Notes: generated by a model from the sequence alone, not told the origin. A stretch of 64,000 nt of DNA from Nitrosomonas nitrosa (GCF_003051105.1 NZ_QAOO01000012.1:44920-108919); one strand, 5' to 3'; shown: positions 50,301-59,446, counted from the first letter of the stretch. Numbers and translations are program-made.

Positions 50301-50701
50301 AAAAGGCTTTACTCGAGCGCATGATCAAAACGCAGAAAGTTTCTGAAAGCGTCAAAAAAGGCCAGGCTGTAGGCCCTGTCGATGAGATTGTGCTGGACGA
50401 AGAGGAATATGAGCGATACCTCACCATGGTATATAAAGAAACTGATTTCGAGAAACCCAAGAATTTCATAGGGTTGACTAAAAGCTTGCCAGTAGCTGAA
50501 ATGGAGCAACTCATTCTTACGCATATCCAGGTTGGCGATAATGAACTGCATGCGCTAGCTCAGAACAGAGCGGGGAATGTGCTTCAATGGCTTGTCGAGC
50601 AAGGTGGAGTGTCAAGCGAGCGTGTGTTCGTATTAGGAACAAAAGTAGAAATCTCGACTACTGAACAGCCTAATAGTCGTGTTGTGTTTTCCGTCCAATA
50701 G
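47375..50701 (+). CDS. Giant DUF748 (AsmA-like) envelope protein with OmpA-like end
   Basis: 1108 residues. A single N-terminal membrane helix (about 20-43) is followed by long DUF748 repeats of beta-strands (NVSIE-type, FEDRLK, IEF segments repeated at about 175, 510, 745), a Pro-rich linker near 405-470, and a C-terminal domain with EVTFPVGYATIEPEAEKRL that recalls OmpA-type periplasmic ends. DUF748 proteins belong to the AsmA/TamB-like group suspected in lipid transfer or outer-membrane assembly. Stand-alone gene. Function remains inference. Confidence 0.88.
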   Translation: METSSVSPKVKRHFVTRKRLAISLGVIILAIAIFGLLGYYWLPGYAKTQIETILSGKLNRSVTIDSIAIQPYTLELTVLGFQIAEKNDAGSTFFAFDRLYIDVSIESVRHLAPVVRAVTLTTPRLRLVREDTHRFNISDLIEQFKSQPEDPVEESSREALFSVSNISIQGGAIEFEDRLKNSRQDIEAINLNIPFITNFESAQIHWVEPHLSAHVNGAPLALEGKLRPFADRREATLSLKFNDIDLTDIDEYSPIPRGIRLLAGSADSDLLLTFAQAVNEAPSIHLSGQVALKELIVENKAVKAPYRMMLNRFDVTLQEAVLTEPRPIQTAIKLAGLTLAQLDEAESSIQLPELDIEVISVDRAQQHIAFGPVILDGVNARVRRQADGRLDLLDLFAPVAVSVDHSMSTVSPPSSGYKQLPSTMIPLPDKKPIQATNLPRKTFPLDDTPSAQAAVPLPNHKPSITSANLQTTESEQGEKIVSDDRVEAENSKAWTVHIDQMILKGGALHFEDHTLAKPVPMTIESLDLTIDNINLSGSEPLDLSLKANVNQRGSIEARGAFSWAPLMADFAFDLKQIDLVPLQGWGSDQLNALISRGDLSFQGNVNLEGEPLKVTLSGKSQLTDFNVLDKTARANELLRWKSIGLAGIQFVNEPLRVAVASVDLADFYARVILLPNKKLNLHSLVRQEEVAPTEAAASTEPASQPNQTDSSAKAPLPVYIDKVVLRNGRINFADQFIKPHYRANLTGLKGQIGPLHPGKSGKIDLRGSFDRSAPLHISGTIEPFSGELFLDIMSTVSGIDLPTFSPYSGRYLGYVIEKGKLSFDVNYHVEKGELKAKNNIFLDQLDLGEEIESPDAASLPIKLAISLLKNRRGEIDIRLPLSGSINDPQFSITGIIWEAFVNLITKAITAPFALLGSLLDEGEQLSEVTFPVGYATIEPEAEKRLQVLSEALNDRPALKLEITGFADPANDHDALKKALLERMIKTQKVSESVKKGQAVGPVDEIVLDEEEYERYLTMVYKETDFEKPKNFIGLTKSLPVAEMEQLILTHIQVGDNELHALAQNRAGNVLQWLVEQGGVSSERVFVLGTKVEISTTEQPNSRVVFSVQ

Positions 50702-51151
50702 CTTGATTGATACGCTTTGCACCTCAAAATTCGGCATTTATGCCTTCTCCCGCTACAAGGCTGGATGAGGGATGATAAAAATCGAATCTTGAGGTGCGTG
50801 AATCGATTAAAGGCAATGAGCCTTTAAACCTGGTTTCTGAAGGACGAGGTGGTGTGTTCGGTTTTACGAGTGAGGGGTGAAGCGCAACGACGCGGAATGG
50901 TACTCTATTCCAAGGAATTGCAGCGGAGCCATGTGTGCATAACATCGAGCAATCCACCCCGAAGCGGTAACACCAGAAAGATGAGTGTGAAAATGAATCA
51001 TTCTATTCATAATGTTAGCATCAGAAATTAGTGATCAACCGAATCTAAGGCTGTCCGTAGTAGATCAACCTATTTTCGGTCAGCCTTAGGTTAAACCTTC
51101 GATATTTTCGATTTTAATCTCTCGAAGAGAAGTCTCCAGCACTAAAACTAA
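50702..51151 (+). other. Intergenic region upstream of priA containing repeat copy A
   Basis: About 450 bases without a gene. Repeat copy A fills roughly 50855-51095. An internal stem CTAAGGCTG / CAGCCTTAG brackets about 34 bases near 51044-51090. A 60-codon open frame (50849-51031) lies inside the repeat; I regard it as repeat sequence, not a gene. Confidence 0.55.
50855..51095 (+). repeat. Long imperfect inverted repeat, copy A
   Basis: About 240 bases that match, in reverse complement and at roughly four positions in five, the stretch at 54463-54679. Matching blocks include GGTTTTACGAGTG, CTCTATTCCAAG, GAGCAATCCAC, CCGAAGCGG and TATTCATAATGTTA. Together the copies bracket priA and mutY. 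The family is unknown. Confidence 0.75.
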
Positions 51152-53338
51152 ATGGTTGTTATCCGCGTCGCACTCGATGTGCCCATCGATACCCTATTTG
51201 ACTATATAGCACCTGACGCCGTCTTGCAGGATGTTGGTTTTCGTGTACGTGTGCCCTTTGGTAAGCGCTTCATGATAGGCATCATTATGGCAGTCAGTCA
51301 CGATACTCAGATTTCGTCGGACAAACTCAAGCAGGCAGAAACAATCCTGCGCGATATTGCCCTACCCCCGGTACTCATTGATTTGTTTGAATTCTGTAGT
51401 CGCTATTATCACTACCCGATTGGCATGGTCGTCATGAATGGATTGCCATCCCGCATGCGTAACGTTCGACCCCTTGCACGCTCATCTCATAAACTTTCTC
51501 TTTTCCGACTGACTGATTTAGGCCGCACGATTGCTCCCTCATCCCTCTCTGCTCGATATAAGGTGAAACAACGTTTGCTTACCTGGCTCAACGAAGTGGG
51601 CACCATCAATCAAATAGAGGCCAGGAAAATCTCCCCACGCGCTCCAAAAATATTACAAGAAATGCAAACCCAAGGATGGCTAAAGCCTGTATCAGGCACA
51701 GGGGAGCCCCCCCTTGAGATATCGCCCTTCTGTGCTGTTCCTCTCACAACCGAACAGACCATCGCGATTAGCGCCATACAAACAGAAATCAATCAATTCA
51801 ACACTTGGTTGCTCCATGGAATAACAGGTAGCGGCAAAACTGAAGTTTATCTCCAAGTGACTTCACTGTTACTCGCACGAGGTAAACAAGTGCTTATCTT
51901 GGTACCGGAAATCAACCTGACTCCGCAACTCGAAGCGATTTTCCGATCGCGCTTTCCGTCGACATGTTTGATCAGCCTGCATAGTAAACTTACTCCGTCT
52001 GAGCGCATGGAGGGTTGGTTGCAGTCACAGCGTGGCGAGGCAAGTATCGTACTCGGAACACGCCTGGCCATCTTTACACCATTGCCCAAGCTGGGATTGA
52101 TCATCGTAGACGAGGAGCATGATCAGTCATTCAAACAACAAGATGGATTACGTTATTCGGCTCGCGATGTCGCTATTTTCCGCGCAAAACAAGCCAACAT
52201 TCCCATCATTCTGGGTTCCGCCACCCCATCGTTGGAAAGCTACCATAACGCGATAACCGGCCGATTCCGCTTGTTGCGCATGAGCACGCGCGCGGTGAAA
52301 AATGCTGTGCTCCCACCGATTCACTATATCGATACCCGCACCCATCCGCTCACAGAAGGATTGTCTGAGCCCCTTCTTACTGCGCTCGATAATTGCTTGA
52401 ATCTACAACGGCAAAGCATGGTTTTTATCAATCGCCGGGGCTATGCACCCGTCCTATTATGTAAATCCTGCGCTTGGCTTGCGAGTTGTCCACGCTGTGC
52501 CAGCCGTCTTGTGGTGCACCTAAAACAAAAAGCTTTGTGCTGCCATTATTGCGGCCATAATGAAGCCTTGCCGATCGCCTGTCCGCAATGCGGCGATCAG
52601 GATCTCATGCCATTCGGTCATGGAACTCAACGGATTGAAACCGCATTAGAACGTTTTTTTCCCAATGCACGCATTTTACGTGTCGATCGAGATACGATCC
52701 GTCGCAAAGGGGACTGGCAAACGATCCTGGATACCATCCATGATCGAAAAGTCGATATCTTGGTGGGTACTCAGCTCTTAGCAAAGGGCCATAATTTCCC
52801 TCACTTATCCCTGGTAGGCGTACTCAATGCAGACGCTTCTCTCTATAGCACCGACTTTCGCGCAGAAGAACGACTGTTTGCCCAACTCATGCAGGTTGCA
52901 GGAAGAACAGGCCGCACTGAAATAGCTGGCGAAGTCCTCATTCAAACGGAATTCCCTGACCATCCTTTATATGGAGCCTTAAGACAACACGATTATGACG
53001 CGTACGCCCGCTTATTATTAAAAGAAAGGGAAATCACCCTCTTCCCTCCTTTTTCCTACCAAGCGTTACTCAATGCAGAAGCACCGGAAATGACGATGGC
53101 ACTGGCTTTTCTTAATGACGCAAACGCACTTGCAAAGCCCAAGAATTCAATCGAAATTTTCGACCCGGTCCCGGCGCAAATGACACGACTCAAAGGACTT
53201 GAGCGCGCGCACTTACTCGTTCAATCTCCCTCACGCAAAAGGTTGCAATTTTTTCTCAGCGAATGGTATACAAAACTGCGTCAAATCCCCAACCGGAAAG
53301 TACGATGGGCGCTAGATGTCGATCCGCTCGAATTTTGA
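51152..53338 (+). CDS. priA: Primosomal protein N' (replication restart helicase PriA)
   Basis: 728-residue DEAH-type helicase that reloads the replisome at stalled forks. N-terminal DNA-binding domain (start VVIRVALDVPIDTLFDY), Walker A GITGSGKTEVYL at about 222-233, DEEHD at about 320-324, and the zinc-binding cysteine pairs (CKSC, CPRC, CCHYC, CPQC) at about 437-481 between helicase motifs, then GTQLLAKGHNFP and AGRTGR. Complete. Its stop codon abuts that of mutY on the other strand. Confidence 0.97.
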   Translation: MVVIRVALDVPIDTLFDYIAPDAVLQDVGFRVRVPFGKRFMIGIIMAVSHDTQISSDKLKQAETILRDIALPPVLIDLFEFCSRYYHYPIGMVVMNGLPSRMRNVRPLARSSHKLSLFRLTDLGRTIAPSSLSARYKVKQRLLTWLNEVGTINQIEARKISPRAPKILQEMQTQGWLKPVSGTGEPPLEISPFCAVPLTTEQTIAISAIQTEINQFNTWLLHGITGSGKTEVYLQVTSLLLARGKQVLILVPEINLTPQLEAIFRSRFPSTCLISLHSKLTPSERMEGWLQSQRGEASIVLGTRLAIFTPLPKLGLIIVDEEHDQSFKQQDGLRYSARDVAIFRAKQANIPIILGSATPSLESYHNAITGRFRLLRMSTRAVKNAVLPPIHYIDTRTHPLTEGLSEPLLTALDNCLNLQRQSMVFINRRGYAPVLLCKSCAWLASCPRCASRLVVHLKQKALCCHYCGHNEALPIACPQCGDQDLMPFGHGTQRIETALERFFPNARILRVDRDTIRRKGDWQTILDTIHDRKVDILVGTQLLAKGHNFPHLSLVGVLNADASLYSTDFRAEERLFAQLMQVAGRTGRTEIAGEVLIQTEFPDHPLYGALRQHDYDAYARLLLKEREITLFPPFSYQALLNAEAPEMTMALAFLNDANALAKPKNSIEIFDPVPAQMTRLKGLERAHLLVQSPSRKRLQFFLSEWYTKLRQIPNRKVRWALDVDPLEF

Positions 53339-54430
53339 TCAATAACCGGACAAAGGTTGGCAGCTCATTTCAAAAAATTTGGCAGAAGAACTGACTTCCA
53401 TCAAAATTTTCCTAACCGGTGCGGGAATCGCTAAATTCAATGCTTCATCAATGGTCACCCAGGCTTGTTCTTCCAATGTGTTATTGGACCGATCAATCAC
53501 TTGCAACAAGCATGTCGATATCCTCAATTTAAAATGTGTGAAAACGTGATCAATAACAGGTAAATCTGCAATGAATGCTGCATTGATCCCCCAATACTGG
53601 ATACAGCACAGTTGAAGATCGATGCTAGCCGGTAGTTGAGGCAAGCACCACAACCCACCCCAGATACCAGTATCAGGTCGTTTTTCCAGCAAGATACTAT
53701 TTTGATCGATCATGAGCAAAAATGTGGCTTCCCGATTGGGTAAAGGTTTCCTGGGCTTTGGTGCAGGCAGTTTTGCTGTACGATTTTCCCTAAATGCCAC
53801 ACAATCAGACCGCAACGGGCATACTCGACATTGGGGTTGGTGGCGCGTGCAAACAAGAGCGCCCAGATCCATCAGCGCCTGAGTGTAAGTAGCCATACAA
53901 TCATGAGTATTTTCCTGTGGCAACAAGGATTCTGCCTTTTCCCATAACAATATTTCTGTTTTCTTTTCGCCAGGGTAGCCGTTGATACCGAAATAGCGGG
54001 TCAGCACGCGTTTGACGTTCCCATCCAATATTGCGCAGCGTTCTCCATATGCAAAAGCAGCAATGGCAGCCGCCGTCGAACGGCCGATACCTGGCAGTTG
54101 TTCGATTGCTGCCGCATTGGATGGAAATCGCCCCTGGTAGTGCGCCACCATCAAGCAGGCCGCTTTATGTATGTTCCGCCCGCGCGTGTAGTAGCCAAGT
54201 CCGCTCCATAACGCCAATACTGCATCTAAAGAAGCCCGGGCAAGGGTTTCAATATCAGGAAATATCCCTATGAAGCGCTGGTAGTAAGGAATCACCGTCG
54301 CGACCTGGGTTTGCTGCAGCATAATCTCTGCAATCCAGATTGCATATGGATCGCGTGTGTTTTGCCAAGGAAGATCATGCCGCCCATGCCGTCGCTGCCA
54401 ATGGATCAGTGTATTTGCAAAAGTAGACAC
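53339..54430 (-). CDS. mutY: A/G-specific adenine glycosylase MutY
   Basis: Removes A opposite 8-oxoG. 363 residues with the catalytic Glu35 in AEIMLQQTQV, HhH at LPGIGRSTAAAI, Asp136 in LDGNVKRVLTR, and four cluster cysteines at 194, 201, 204 and 210 (C-x6-C-x2-C-x5-C). A NUDIX-like domain follows (about 230-350). No intergenic bases separate its stop from priA's stop. Confidence 0.97.
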   Translation of the reverse strand: MSTFANTLIHWQRRHGRHDLPWQNTRDPYAIWIAEIMLQQTQVATVIPYYQRFIGIFPDIETLARASLDAVLALWSGLGYYTRGRNIHKAACLMVAHYQGRFPSNAAAIEQLPGIGRSTAAAIAAFAYGERCAILDGNVKRVLTRYFGINGYPGEKKTEILLWEKAESLLPQENTHDCMATYTQALMDLGALVCTRHQPQCRVCPLRSDCVAFRENRTAKLPAPKPRKPLPNREATFLLMIDQNSILLEKRPDTGIWGGLWCLPQLPASIDLQLCCIQYWGINAAFIADLPVIDHVFTHFKLRISTCLLQVIDRSNNTLEEQAWVTIDEALNLAIPAPVRKILMEVSSSAKFFEMSCQPLSGY

Positions 54431-54462
54431 AAAATGCAGTAACGATCTTATTCTATTGGAAT

Positions 54463-54679
54463 AGGTTAACCTAAAACCCCTGATTGATCGCTAATTTTTT
54501 GATGTTAACATTATGAATATTCTAATTTTTAGAATCATTTTACACCTAGCAGTTTGATGCTTCCGCTTCGGAGTGGATTGCTCAATGTCATGAGCAAATG
54601 GCTTCGTTGCAATTTCTTGGAATAGAGCCGACCATTCCGTGTCGTTGTCCCTCACCCTGCACTCGTAAAACCGAGCATA
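54463..54679 (-). repeat. Long imperfect inverted repeat, copy B
   Basis: Reverse complement of this stretch aligns with 50855-51095. It starts near GGTTAACCTAA and ends near CGAGCATACCCCCC. Copy A holds about 40 extra bases near its end, where a stem-loop sits. Both copies lie upstream of the 5' ends of their neighbouring genes. Confidence 0.75.
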
Positions 54680-54719
54680 CCCCCCCGTTCAGCAGAACTC
54701 TAGGCTTTAGCCTTGCAAT

Positions 54720-54797
54720 CGCAATGCCGCTGAAAATCTAAGGCGCAAGAAAGCTGAAAAATGGCGAGAGCTCAAGAAGGCGCTCGCCAAAAACTAA
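54720..54797 (+). pseudogene. Short coding relic, possibly the C-terminus of a transposase
   Basis: Reading from 54720 gives 25 residues (RNAAENLRRKKAEKWRELK and six more) then TAA. The basic helical composition looks like the tail of a transposase, but no start or upstream frame exists because a stop codon lies just before it. The assignment is weak and rests on composition and on the neighbouring repeat. Confidence 0.25.
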
Positions 54798-54830
54798 AAG
54801 TTCAAGATAGTTTTATGTAATCGTGCTTCA

Positions 54831-56216
54831 TTAATTGGATACGCGATATAACGTGACAGGCGCTTCGCCTTGTCTTGTTAGGATTGCAGTCTGGCCAGAG
54901 GCATTAATGTTGAAAGTAACAGGTTTGTCAGCACCGCCCGAGAGGCCCACACAGCCATTCGTATCGTAAATAAAACTTCTCGCATTCAGAATATTGGAGG
55001 TGGCATCATAGTTATAGGAGGCGAATTCAATGCCAGGATTGCCGCATTCGCTGGCTTCGGCATGGAAGGTGTCGCCAGTGGGGTCGACTAGCATCAATCT
55101 ATTATTAGGGAAAAATAGGATTAATTTAGTTTTTACGCTCTGATTATCGAGTGCCCATGCGCCAATAATACCATTAGCTTGATTGTCCATTCTGGCATAG
55201 CGTTTTTCTTTGATCTCAGTTGGAATAGGTTCGTCATCGGAGCTGAGTTCGAGTGGGCGCGCAATGTGAAAGAGTTCACCAAATAAACTGCTTTTTTCTC
55301 TTTCTCTTTGTGCCACGACGATATCAGAAATGATGAGCTCGTGGCCGTCCGTATGAATGCGCCAGGTAGGGCGCGGGTGAGAAAGCCCCGCTCGAAGATT
55401 GGTGTCTACCGAAGGTGAGCTGTCGAGCTTGAAGCCACGGGCATCCAATTCCGATGCACTGGCAATACCGAATTCCACACCAGCTTTGAAGATCGTGCCG
55501 CCGCCGCATACGCGGTTCTCGTCGCAGGAGTCATCGGCGGTCGCCTCGCCTTGCAAGTATTCGCCACTCCCATCTGCTGCAATACGTATAATGCTCGCAC
55601 TACTGTCATCGTATTTCACCCAGACGTGCTGGCTAAGGAGATTGACGCCCTGAGCGAGGAAATTTGCGTGCGCTTCCTCCGCTGAAACCATCTGACCAGG
55701 TATGCTGGCCGCTTCGCGCGCTGCCTGCAGGACTACCGAATTCGCAAATACGGTGGGGTCACTTTCAAGACTCATGTTGGATTTAATAGTTGATGCGGCT
55801 TCTGCAGGAATGAGTATCCCCGTCGAGAGATCGTTGTCCGAGTCGAGTGATTGGAGAAGGGTGGATAAATTTCTCAGTTTATTTTCATTCTCGCCCGCGA
55901 GCTCTATCGGAGTCGTCATTCCTGTTCCCTTGATTTCTCCAATGACCAGTCCACCCAGCTGAAACTTGATATTATCGCCATGATTATAATGATAAACACC
56001 TTGTGCGTCCGTAGTTCCGGTTGTGCCTGAAGATGTGGTATAGGCGATACCCGCAACGGGGCCAGCATCCATCAATATGCCCGTTGTAGGGCCTTTGAGC
56101 TGAGTTTTGCTAGTAACTTTGTTAGATTCCTGCTGCTCACCACAGGAGGCTAGCCCCAGCATGAGTGTCGTGAAAAGTAATGCTCTTATTTTTTTGTTTT
56201 GCTGATTCAATTTCAT
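54831..56216 (-). CDS. Lipoprotein of unknown function
   Basis: 461 residues. Signal peptide ends in the lipobox LASC at about 22-25, followed by a low-complexity linker and the segment DAGPVAGIAYTTSSGTTGTTDAQGVYHY, a beta-sandwich-like start seen in large surface proteins, then FQLGGLVIG. The rest is soluble and unrecognised, with three pairs of closely spaced cysteines (for example CDENRVCGG). Stand-alone gene divergent from the Rieske oxygenase. No function is assigned. Confidence 0.7.
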   Translation of the reverse strand: MKLNQQNKKIRALLFTTLMLGLASCGEQQESNKVTSKTQLKGPTTGILMDAGPVAGIAYTTSSGTTGTTDAQGVYHYNHGDNIKFQLGGLVIGEIKGTGMTTPIELAGENENKLRNLSTLLQSLDSDNDLSTGILIPAEAASTIKSNMSLESDPTVFANSVVLQAAREAASIPGQMVSAEEAHANFLAQGVNLLSQHVWVKYDDSSASIIRIAADGSGEYLQGEATADDSCDENRVCGGGTIFKAGVEFGIASASELDARGFKLDSSPSVDTNLRAGLSHPRPTWRIHTDGHELIISDIVVAQREREKSSLFGELFHIARPLELSSDDEPIPTEIKEKRYARMDNQANGIIGAWALDNQSVKTKLILFFPNNRLMLVDPTGDTFHAEASECGNPGIEFASYNYDATSNILNARSFIYDTNGCVGLSGGADKPVTFNINASGQTAILTRQGEAPVTLYRVSN

Positions 56217-56512
56217 TGAGATAGTTCTTCCAATTTATGTTTAATCAATTCATGCGATTAACGCACTGCACCAAGATTGTAATCTTATGAAATAAGAGGA
56301 TAATGTAGCCTTTCCTTTGAGGATGTAAGACTATTAGATCTAGAATCTAACAGCAAAACCCTATCAGAAAATATAAAGATTCACCCCCTAGTCTATAAGG
56401 TGTAAGTATAGTCGTAATTTTCTGTTTCACTGATTTTTTTGAATTTCTGTGTAGCTGATTTGTCAACAGAATATTAAAACCTGTTTAACATCACATTAAT
56501 AAACGATTTTGT

Positions 56513-57619
56513 ATGTCGAGCCTAGCGCAAGTATCACGATTGACCGAAAATCCTCAGCAACTTCCTATTGATTGGTATTTAAATCCTCAAATATTTGAAT
56601 TAGAAAAACAGCATCTGTTCGATAATGGACCAGCTTATATTGGGCATGAATTGATGGTGCCCAATGTGGGTGATTACTATGTCATAGAATGGTTAAACGA
56701 TGCGCGTGTGTTGGTTCGTAATGAAAATGGAATCGAACTGTTGTCGAACGTCTGTCGTCATCGACAAGCCCTGTTGCTGAAAGGTCGCGGTAATGCACGG
56801 AATATTGTCTGTCCTATCCATCGCTGGACTTATGCAATGGATGGTAAATTACTTGGGGCGCCTCACTTCAGCCAAAATCCATGTCTTGATCTGGGTAAGA
56901 CACCCTTGCAAAATTGGAACGGATTACTCTTTTCGGGCAGGCGCAATGTTGCGCGAGATATGGCAAATCTAAGTGTTCTCAAGAACTTTGATTTTTCTGG
57001 GCACATGCTCGATCGCGTTCAGATCGATCACTACGCTTGTAATTGGAAAACTTTTATCGAGGTTTATTTAGAAGACTATCATGTCGATCCCTTTCATCCT
57101 GGCCTTGGACATTTTGTAGATACCAATCAGCTTGATTGGGAATTTGGAGATTGGTATAGCGTTCAAGTCGTTGGCGTCAATCCTCAATTCGAGCGAGGAG
57201 GTACGCCTGTTTATGACAAATGGCAAAAGCAGGTTTTGCAATACAACAATGATCAAAAACCACCTTATGGCGCAATATGGTTGCTTTATTATCCTAATAT
57301 CATGCTTGAATGGTATCCCCATACCCTGATCATTAGTACAATCTTACCGACTGGGGTAGAAAGTTGCGTCAATGTGGTTGAATTTTATTATCCCGAAGAG
57401 ATTGCCCTATTCGAACGTGAATTTGTTGACGCAGAGCAAACGGCCTACCGAGAAACCGCTTTGGAAGATGGCGAAATTTGTAAATTGATGACTTTGGGGC
57501 GTCGTGCGTTGTATCAACAAGCAATTAATGAATTTGGCCCTTATCAAATGCCGATGGAAGCAGGCATGGCGCATTTCCATAATTTTCTGCAAAGAGAGAT
57601 AGGCTCTTATCTGCGTTAG
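56513..57619 (+). CDS. Rieske-type aromatic ring-hydroxylating oxygenase, alpha subunit family
   Basis: 368 residues. The Rieske [2Fe-2S] ligands are Cys81-x-His83 and Cys100-x2-His103. The catalytic domain shows DYHVDPFHPGL with His190 and His195 as mononuclear iron ligands, in a family (RHO alpha) that includes choline monooxygenase-type enzymes. Substrate is not evident. No reductase gene lies next to it. A DMT-family transporter gene follows by 37 bases and may share the transcript. Confidence 0.88.
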   Translation: MSSLAQVSRLTENPQQLPIDWYLNPQIFELEKQHLFDNGPAYIGHELMVPNVGDYYVIEWLNDARVLVRNENGIELLSNVCRHRQALLLKGRGNARNIVCPIHRWTYAMDGKLLGAPHFSQNPCLDLGKTPLQNWNGLLFSGRRNVARDMANLSVLKNFDFSGHMLDRVQIDHYACNWKTFIEVYLEDYHVDPFHPGLGHFVDTNQLDWEFGDWYSVQVVGVNPQFERGGTPVYDKWQKQVLQYNNDQKPPYGAIWLLYYPNIMLEWYPHTLIISTILPTGVESCVNVVEFYYPEEIALFEREFVDAEQTAYRETALEDGEICKLMTLGRRALYQQAINEFGPYQMPMEAGMAHFHNFLQREIGSYLR

Positions 57620-57656
57620 CCATAGGCCAATTTATTTAATTAGTTCGATTAATTCA

Positions 57657-58514
57657 TTGCAGATGCATTCACTTTGGATGCTTGTAGCGGGATTGATGTT
57701 TGCCTGTATGGGGATGCTGGTCAAACTAGGCGCAGCCTATTTTTCTAGCATCGAACTGGTTTTTTATCGCTCTCTGGTTGGTTTGTTCGTCACATATCTG
57801 GTGATGCGCGCTTGTCGTGTTTCGATTGCTACTGCACACTGGAAGATTCATTGCTGGCGTGGATTATTTGGTTTGGGTGGTTTGTTATTATTTTTTTATT
57901 GCATCACTCAACTTCCTTTGGCGACAGCGATTTCGCTGAACAACACTTGGCCATTATTTTTGGCGTTATTGACCATTCTTATTTTGAAAGAGTATTTTCA
58001 TCCGAGCTTGGTATTAGTGTTATTGCTTGGATTTATAGGCGTTGTTTTATTGTTGAGGCCGACCCTGAATGAAGATCAATGGTTGCCGGGGTTATTAGGC
58101 ATAGTTTCAGGTATTTTTGCAAGCTTCGCGCATCTCAATCTTAAGCAACTTGGGATGCTGGGGGAGTCCGAATGGCGGGTGGTATTTTATTTCACATTGA
58201 TCAGTACGTTGCTTACTGGAACCTGGTTGTCGTTAACCACTTTTAGTTCGGTTACATTGAGTAATATAGGATTGCTGTTGGGGGTAGGTGTAACCGCAAC
58301 TCTTGCGCAGCTAGCGCTTACCCGTGCCTACCGATTAGGAAAAACGATAGTTGTGAGTGCGCTTGCGTATAGTACGGTATTATTTGCGGGACTCGGGGAT
58401 GTTTTTTTCTGGAATGAGACTTTGCCAATACCTGCTTGGATCGGTATGGGGATGATCATTTTGGGGGGTATATTAAGCTTGAGAATGGCGCCTGTTAGTA
58501 TTCGCGGCCAATAA
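57657..58514 (+). CDS. EamA/DMT-superfamily transporter
   Basis: 285 residues, about ten membrane helices in two EamA repeats (about 5-135 and 145-280), with EYFHPSLVLVLLLGFIGVVLLLRP as a typical repeat end. Substrate unknown. Follows the Rieske oxygenase gene. Confidence 0.88.
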   Translation: MQMHSLWMLVAGLMFACMGMLVKLGAAYFSSIELVFYRSLVGLFVTYLVMRACRVSIATAHWKIHCWRGLFGLGGLLLFFYCITQLPLATAISLNNTWPLFLALLTILILKEYFHPSLVLVLLLGFIGVVLLLRPTLNEDQWLPGLLGIVSGIFASFAHLNLKQLGMLGESEWRVVFYFTLISTLLTGTWLSLTTFSSVTLSNIGLLLGVGVTATLAQLALTRAYRLGKTIVVSALAYSTVLFAGLGDVFFWNETLPIPAWIGMGMIILGGILSLRMAPVSIRGQ

Positions 58515-58565
58515 AGTTCGGCAATTTGTCAGGGCGAACATCAATTATTTTTCTAGGATATACAC

Positions 58566-58913
58566 ATGATTACTATTCAAAAAATCAATAATTTAATTGT
58601 CGTGGCCGTCATTGGAGAATTTACTTTAAGCGACTATAAAGAATTTGAAGACCAGGTGTTATATCAGTTTCATTTTGAAGGAAAGGCAAATCTTTTATTC
58701 GATTGGCGCGATATGGTGGACTACACGCTGGATGTTGCATGGGAGGAAATTAAATTTATGCGTGAACATGGCAGTGAATTTAATCGGGTAGCGGTTGTTA
58801 CAGATAGCCAGTGGCAGGCATGGAGTGCTTGGGTGTCCAATCTTTTTATTGATGCAGATGTAATGGTCTTTTCTGATTACGATGAAGCAATGCAATGGGC
58901 GTCTGGCGACTAG
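58566..58913 (+). CDS. STAS/SpoIIAA-like protein
   Basis: 115-residue soluble protein with alternating strands and helices, matching the SpoIIAA-like (STAS/SEC14-type) family: VVAVIGEFTLSDYKEFEDQV at the start and VTDSQWQAWSAWVSNLFIDADVMVF toward the end. Function of the family is unclear. Followed by a CopD-like gene. Confidence 0.8.
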   Translation: MITIQKINNLIVVAVIGEFTLSDYKEFEDQVLYQFHFEGKANLLFDWRDMVDYTLDVAWEEIKFMREHGSEFNRVAVVTDSQWQAWSAWVSNLFIDADVMVFSDYDEAMQWASGD

Positions 58914-58961
58914 ATCGTGAGCCGTTAACTTGATTCATATAGAAACGAGTGGAAAATTTAT

Positions 58962-59441
58962 ATGGATGAGTTTGTATTCGCGCGAGTTCTGCACGTGCTG
59001 GGCGTGGTGTTTTGGATTGGCGGTGTGGCAATGGTGACGACGGTATTACTTCCAACTGTAGCGAAAATGAAATCGATCGAGGAGCGCGTCGAATTTTTTG
59101 AGTTACTCGAGAGCCGTTTTGCTAGGCAAGCACGATTAACGACTTTACTTGTTGGGGTGAGCGGCTTTTACATGGTGCATATCCTTGATGCATGGAGTCG
59201 ATTTACCGAACTTCAGTATTGGTGGATGCATGCAATGGTGCTGGTGTGGGGCGTTTTTACGTTAATGCTGTTCGTGCTGGAGCCTTGGGTGTTGCATCAA
59301 TGGTTTGCGTCACGCGCGCGAAATAAGCCCGTGCAAACATTTGCATTGATACAGCGGCTACATTGGTTTTTGTTGAGTATCAGCCTCATTACGATTGCAG
59401 GGGCTGTTGCCGGTAGCCATGGCTGGTTCTGGCTAAGGTAG
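58962..59441 (+). CDS. CopD-like membrane protein, second copy
   Basis: 159 residues, four membrane helices. Start FARVLHVLGVVFWIGGVAMVTTVLLP is close to that of 26647-27102 (His and WIGG in the same places), and GFYMVHI aligns with GFYMIMQ there. Copper handling is the family label, not shown here. Gene ends five bases before the SirB-like gene. Confidence 0.72.
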   Translation: MDEFVFARVLHVLGVVFWIGGVAMVTTVLLPTVAKMKSIEERVEFFELLESRFARQARLTTLLVGVSGFYMVHILDAWSRFTELQYWWMHAMVLVWGVFTLMLFVLEPWVLHQWFASRARNKPVQTFALIQRLHWFLLSISLITIAGAVAGSHGWFWLR

Positions 59442-59446
59442 GTGAG

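Larger units (their letters stand above)
54431..54830. other. Intergenic region with repeat copy B and a gene relic
   Basis: About 400 bases between mutY and a lipoprotein gene. Repeat copy B covers roughly 54463-54679, and a short coding-like remnant follows at 54720-54797. Nothing else was recognised. Confidence 0.55.
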
